From Marasmius tenuissimus (Eukaryota > Basidiomycota > Agaricomycetes > Agaricales > Marasmiaceae), in NCBI GenBank assembly GCA_029532415.1, contig JAQOTA010000054.1:434001-498000 (forward strand): a stretch of DNA of 64,000 bases, in the 5' to 3' direction. A model generated the notes under the pieces. It was not told where the DNA came from. It made no database searches and saw only the letters and a list, made by a program, of their open reading frames with translations. This document shows positions 63,801 through 64,000 of this stretch, piece by piece. How positions within the stretch are numbered: position 1 is the first letter of the stretch; every line of letters begins with the position of its first letter. A program made the position numbers and the translations under genes.

Positions 63801-64000
63801 TCAGCTAGCACGATATGAGTAGTTGGGCTGTTTGAGTACTTAGAGCTTCCTGCGATGATAGTGCAACATTCCGGCCCCAGATTCCGAATTTTTGACACTA
63901 TTTCGAGAGAATATGGCGTGGTGGACGGTAGGAATCAAATTCATATATCTTGAGATGTAACGAATCGAGTTTGGTGGGACTGTGTGAAGTTGTATTGGTT
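60808..64000. other. No confident gene
   Basis: Minus ORFs at 61797-62147, 62086-62379 and 63432-63716 and plus ORFs at 61872-62195 and 62640-62846 overlap one another and carry no recognised motif. A possible spliced minus gene starts MNRFASPHFAVLLIVRGKSV (62379) but could not be extended convincingly. Confidence 0.3.
62986..63020. repeat. 13-bp perfect inverted repeat (hairpin)
   Basis: TGTCGGTTGAAGG and CCTTCAACCGACA are separated by 9 nt. No gene is close enough to assign a role. Confidence 0.6.

Overview
The window reads as nuclear DNA of a mushroom-forming basidiomycete (Agaricomycetes). The support is as follows: genes are broken by many ~50-60 nt GT-AG introns; there is a class I hydrophobin; there are two DUF6533 seven-helix proteins, a DUF6532 protein, a Plavaka-type transposase, a ent-kaurene-oxidase-like P450 family, a GCN4-type bZIP, a La protein, and intron-containing tRNA-Asp and tRNA-Trp genes. 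No species is claimed.

Layout. 1-3.6 kb: the 3' part of an uncharacterised basidiomycete gene runs into a fungal-specific transcription factor (Fungal_trans domain) for which no Zn2Cys6 cluster is visible. 4.1-21.4 kb: a duplicated P450 locus. One internally deleted relic (+ strand, 4.7-5.5 kb) and two full-length copies (- strand, 9.3-11.6 and 18.6-21.0 kb) share promoter and 3'-flank DNA. The bZIP gene lies between the relic and copy A. The same interval holds one intact and two decayed copies of a gene for a small secreted protein, and two non-autonomous DNA transposons with clear target-site duplications. 21.4-38.7 kb: a transposon nest. A hAT-like element sits inside another hAT-like element. 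Next to it is a composite unit made of a Plavaka transposase (+), a divergent DUF6532 gene (-) and two small minus-strand ORFs. The DUF6532 gene has been split by a young, full-length Ty1/copia element. 40.3-51.5 kb: two DUF6533 genes in opposite orientation, an F-box-like protein, tRNA-Asp and the La RNA-binding protein. 51.9-60.8 kb: a dead SDR gene, the hydrophobin, a GPI-anchored MAGP-like protein, tRNA-Trp and a cysteine-rich protein. 60.8-64 kb: no convincing gene.

Functional relations. The host genes do not form an obvious pathway cluster. The main themes are local gene duplication with decay (P450, secreted protein, DUF6533) and repeated transposon insertion. The most noteworthy signals are the layered insertions with intact target duplications, the Plavaka/DUF6532 pairing with its copia insertion, and the splice-donor lesions that separate P450 copy B from copy A. 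Exon boundaries were read by eye from GT/AG signals and frame continuity. They are predictions, not transcript evidence.
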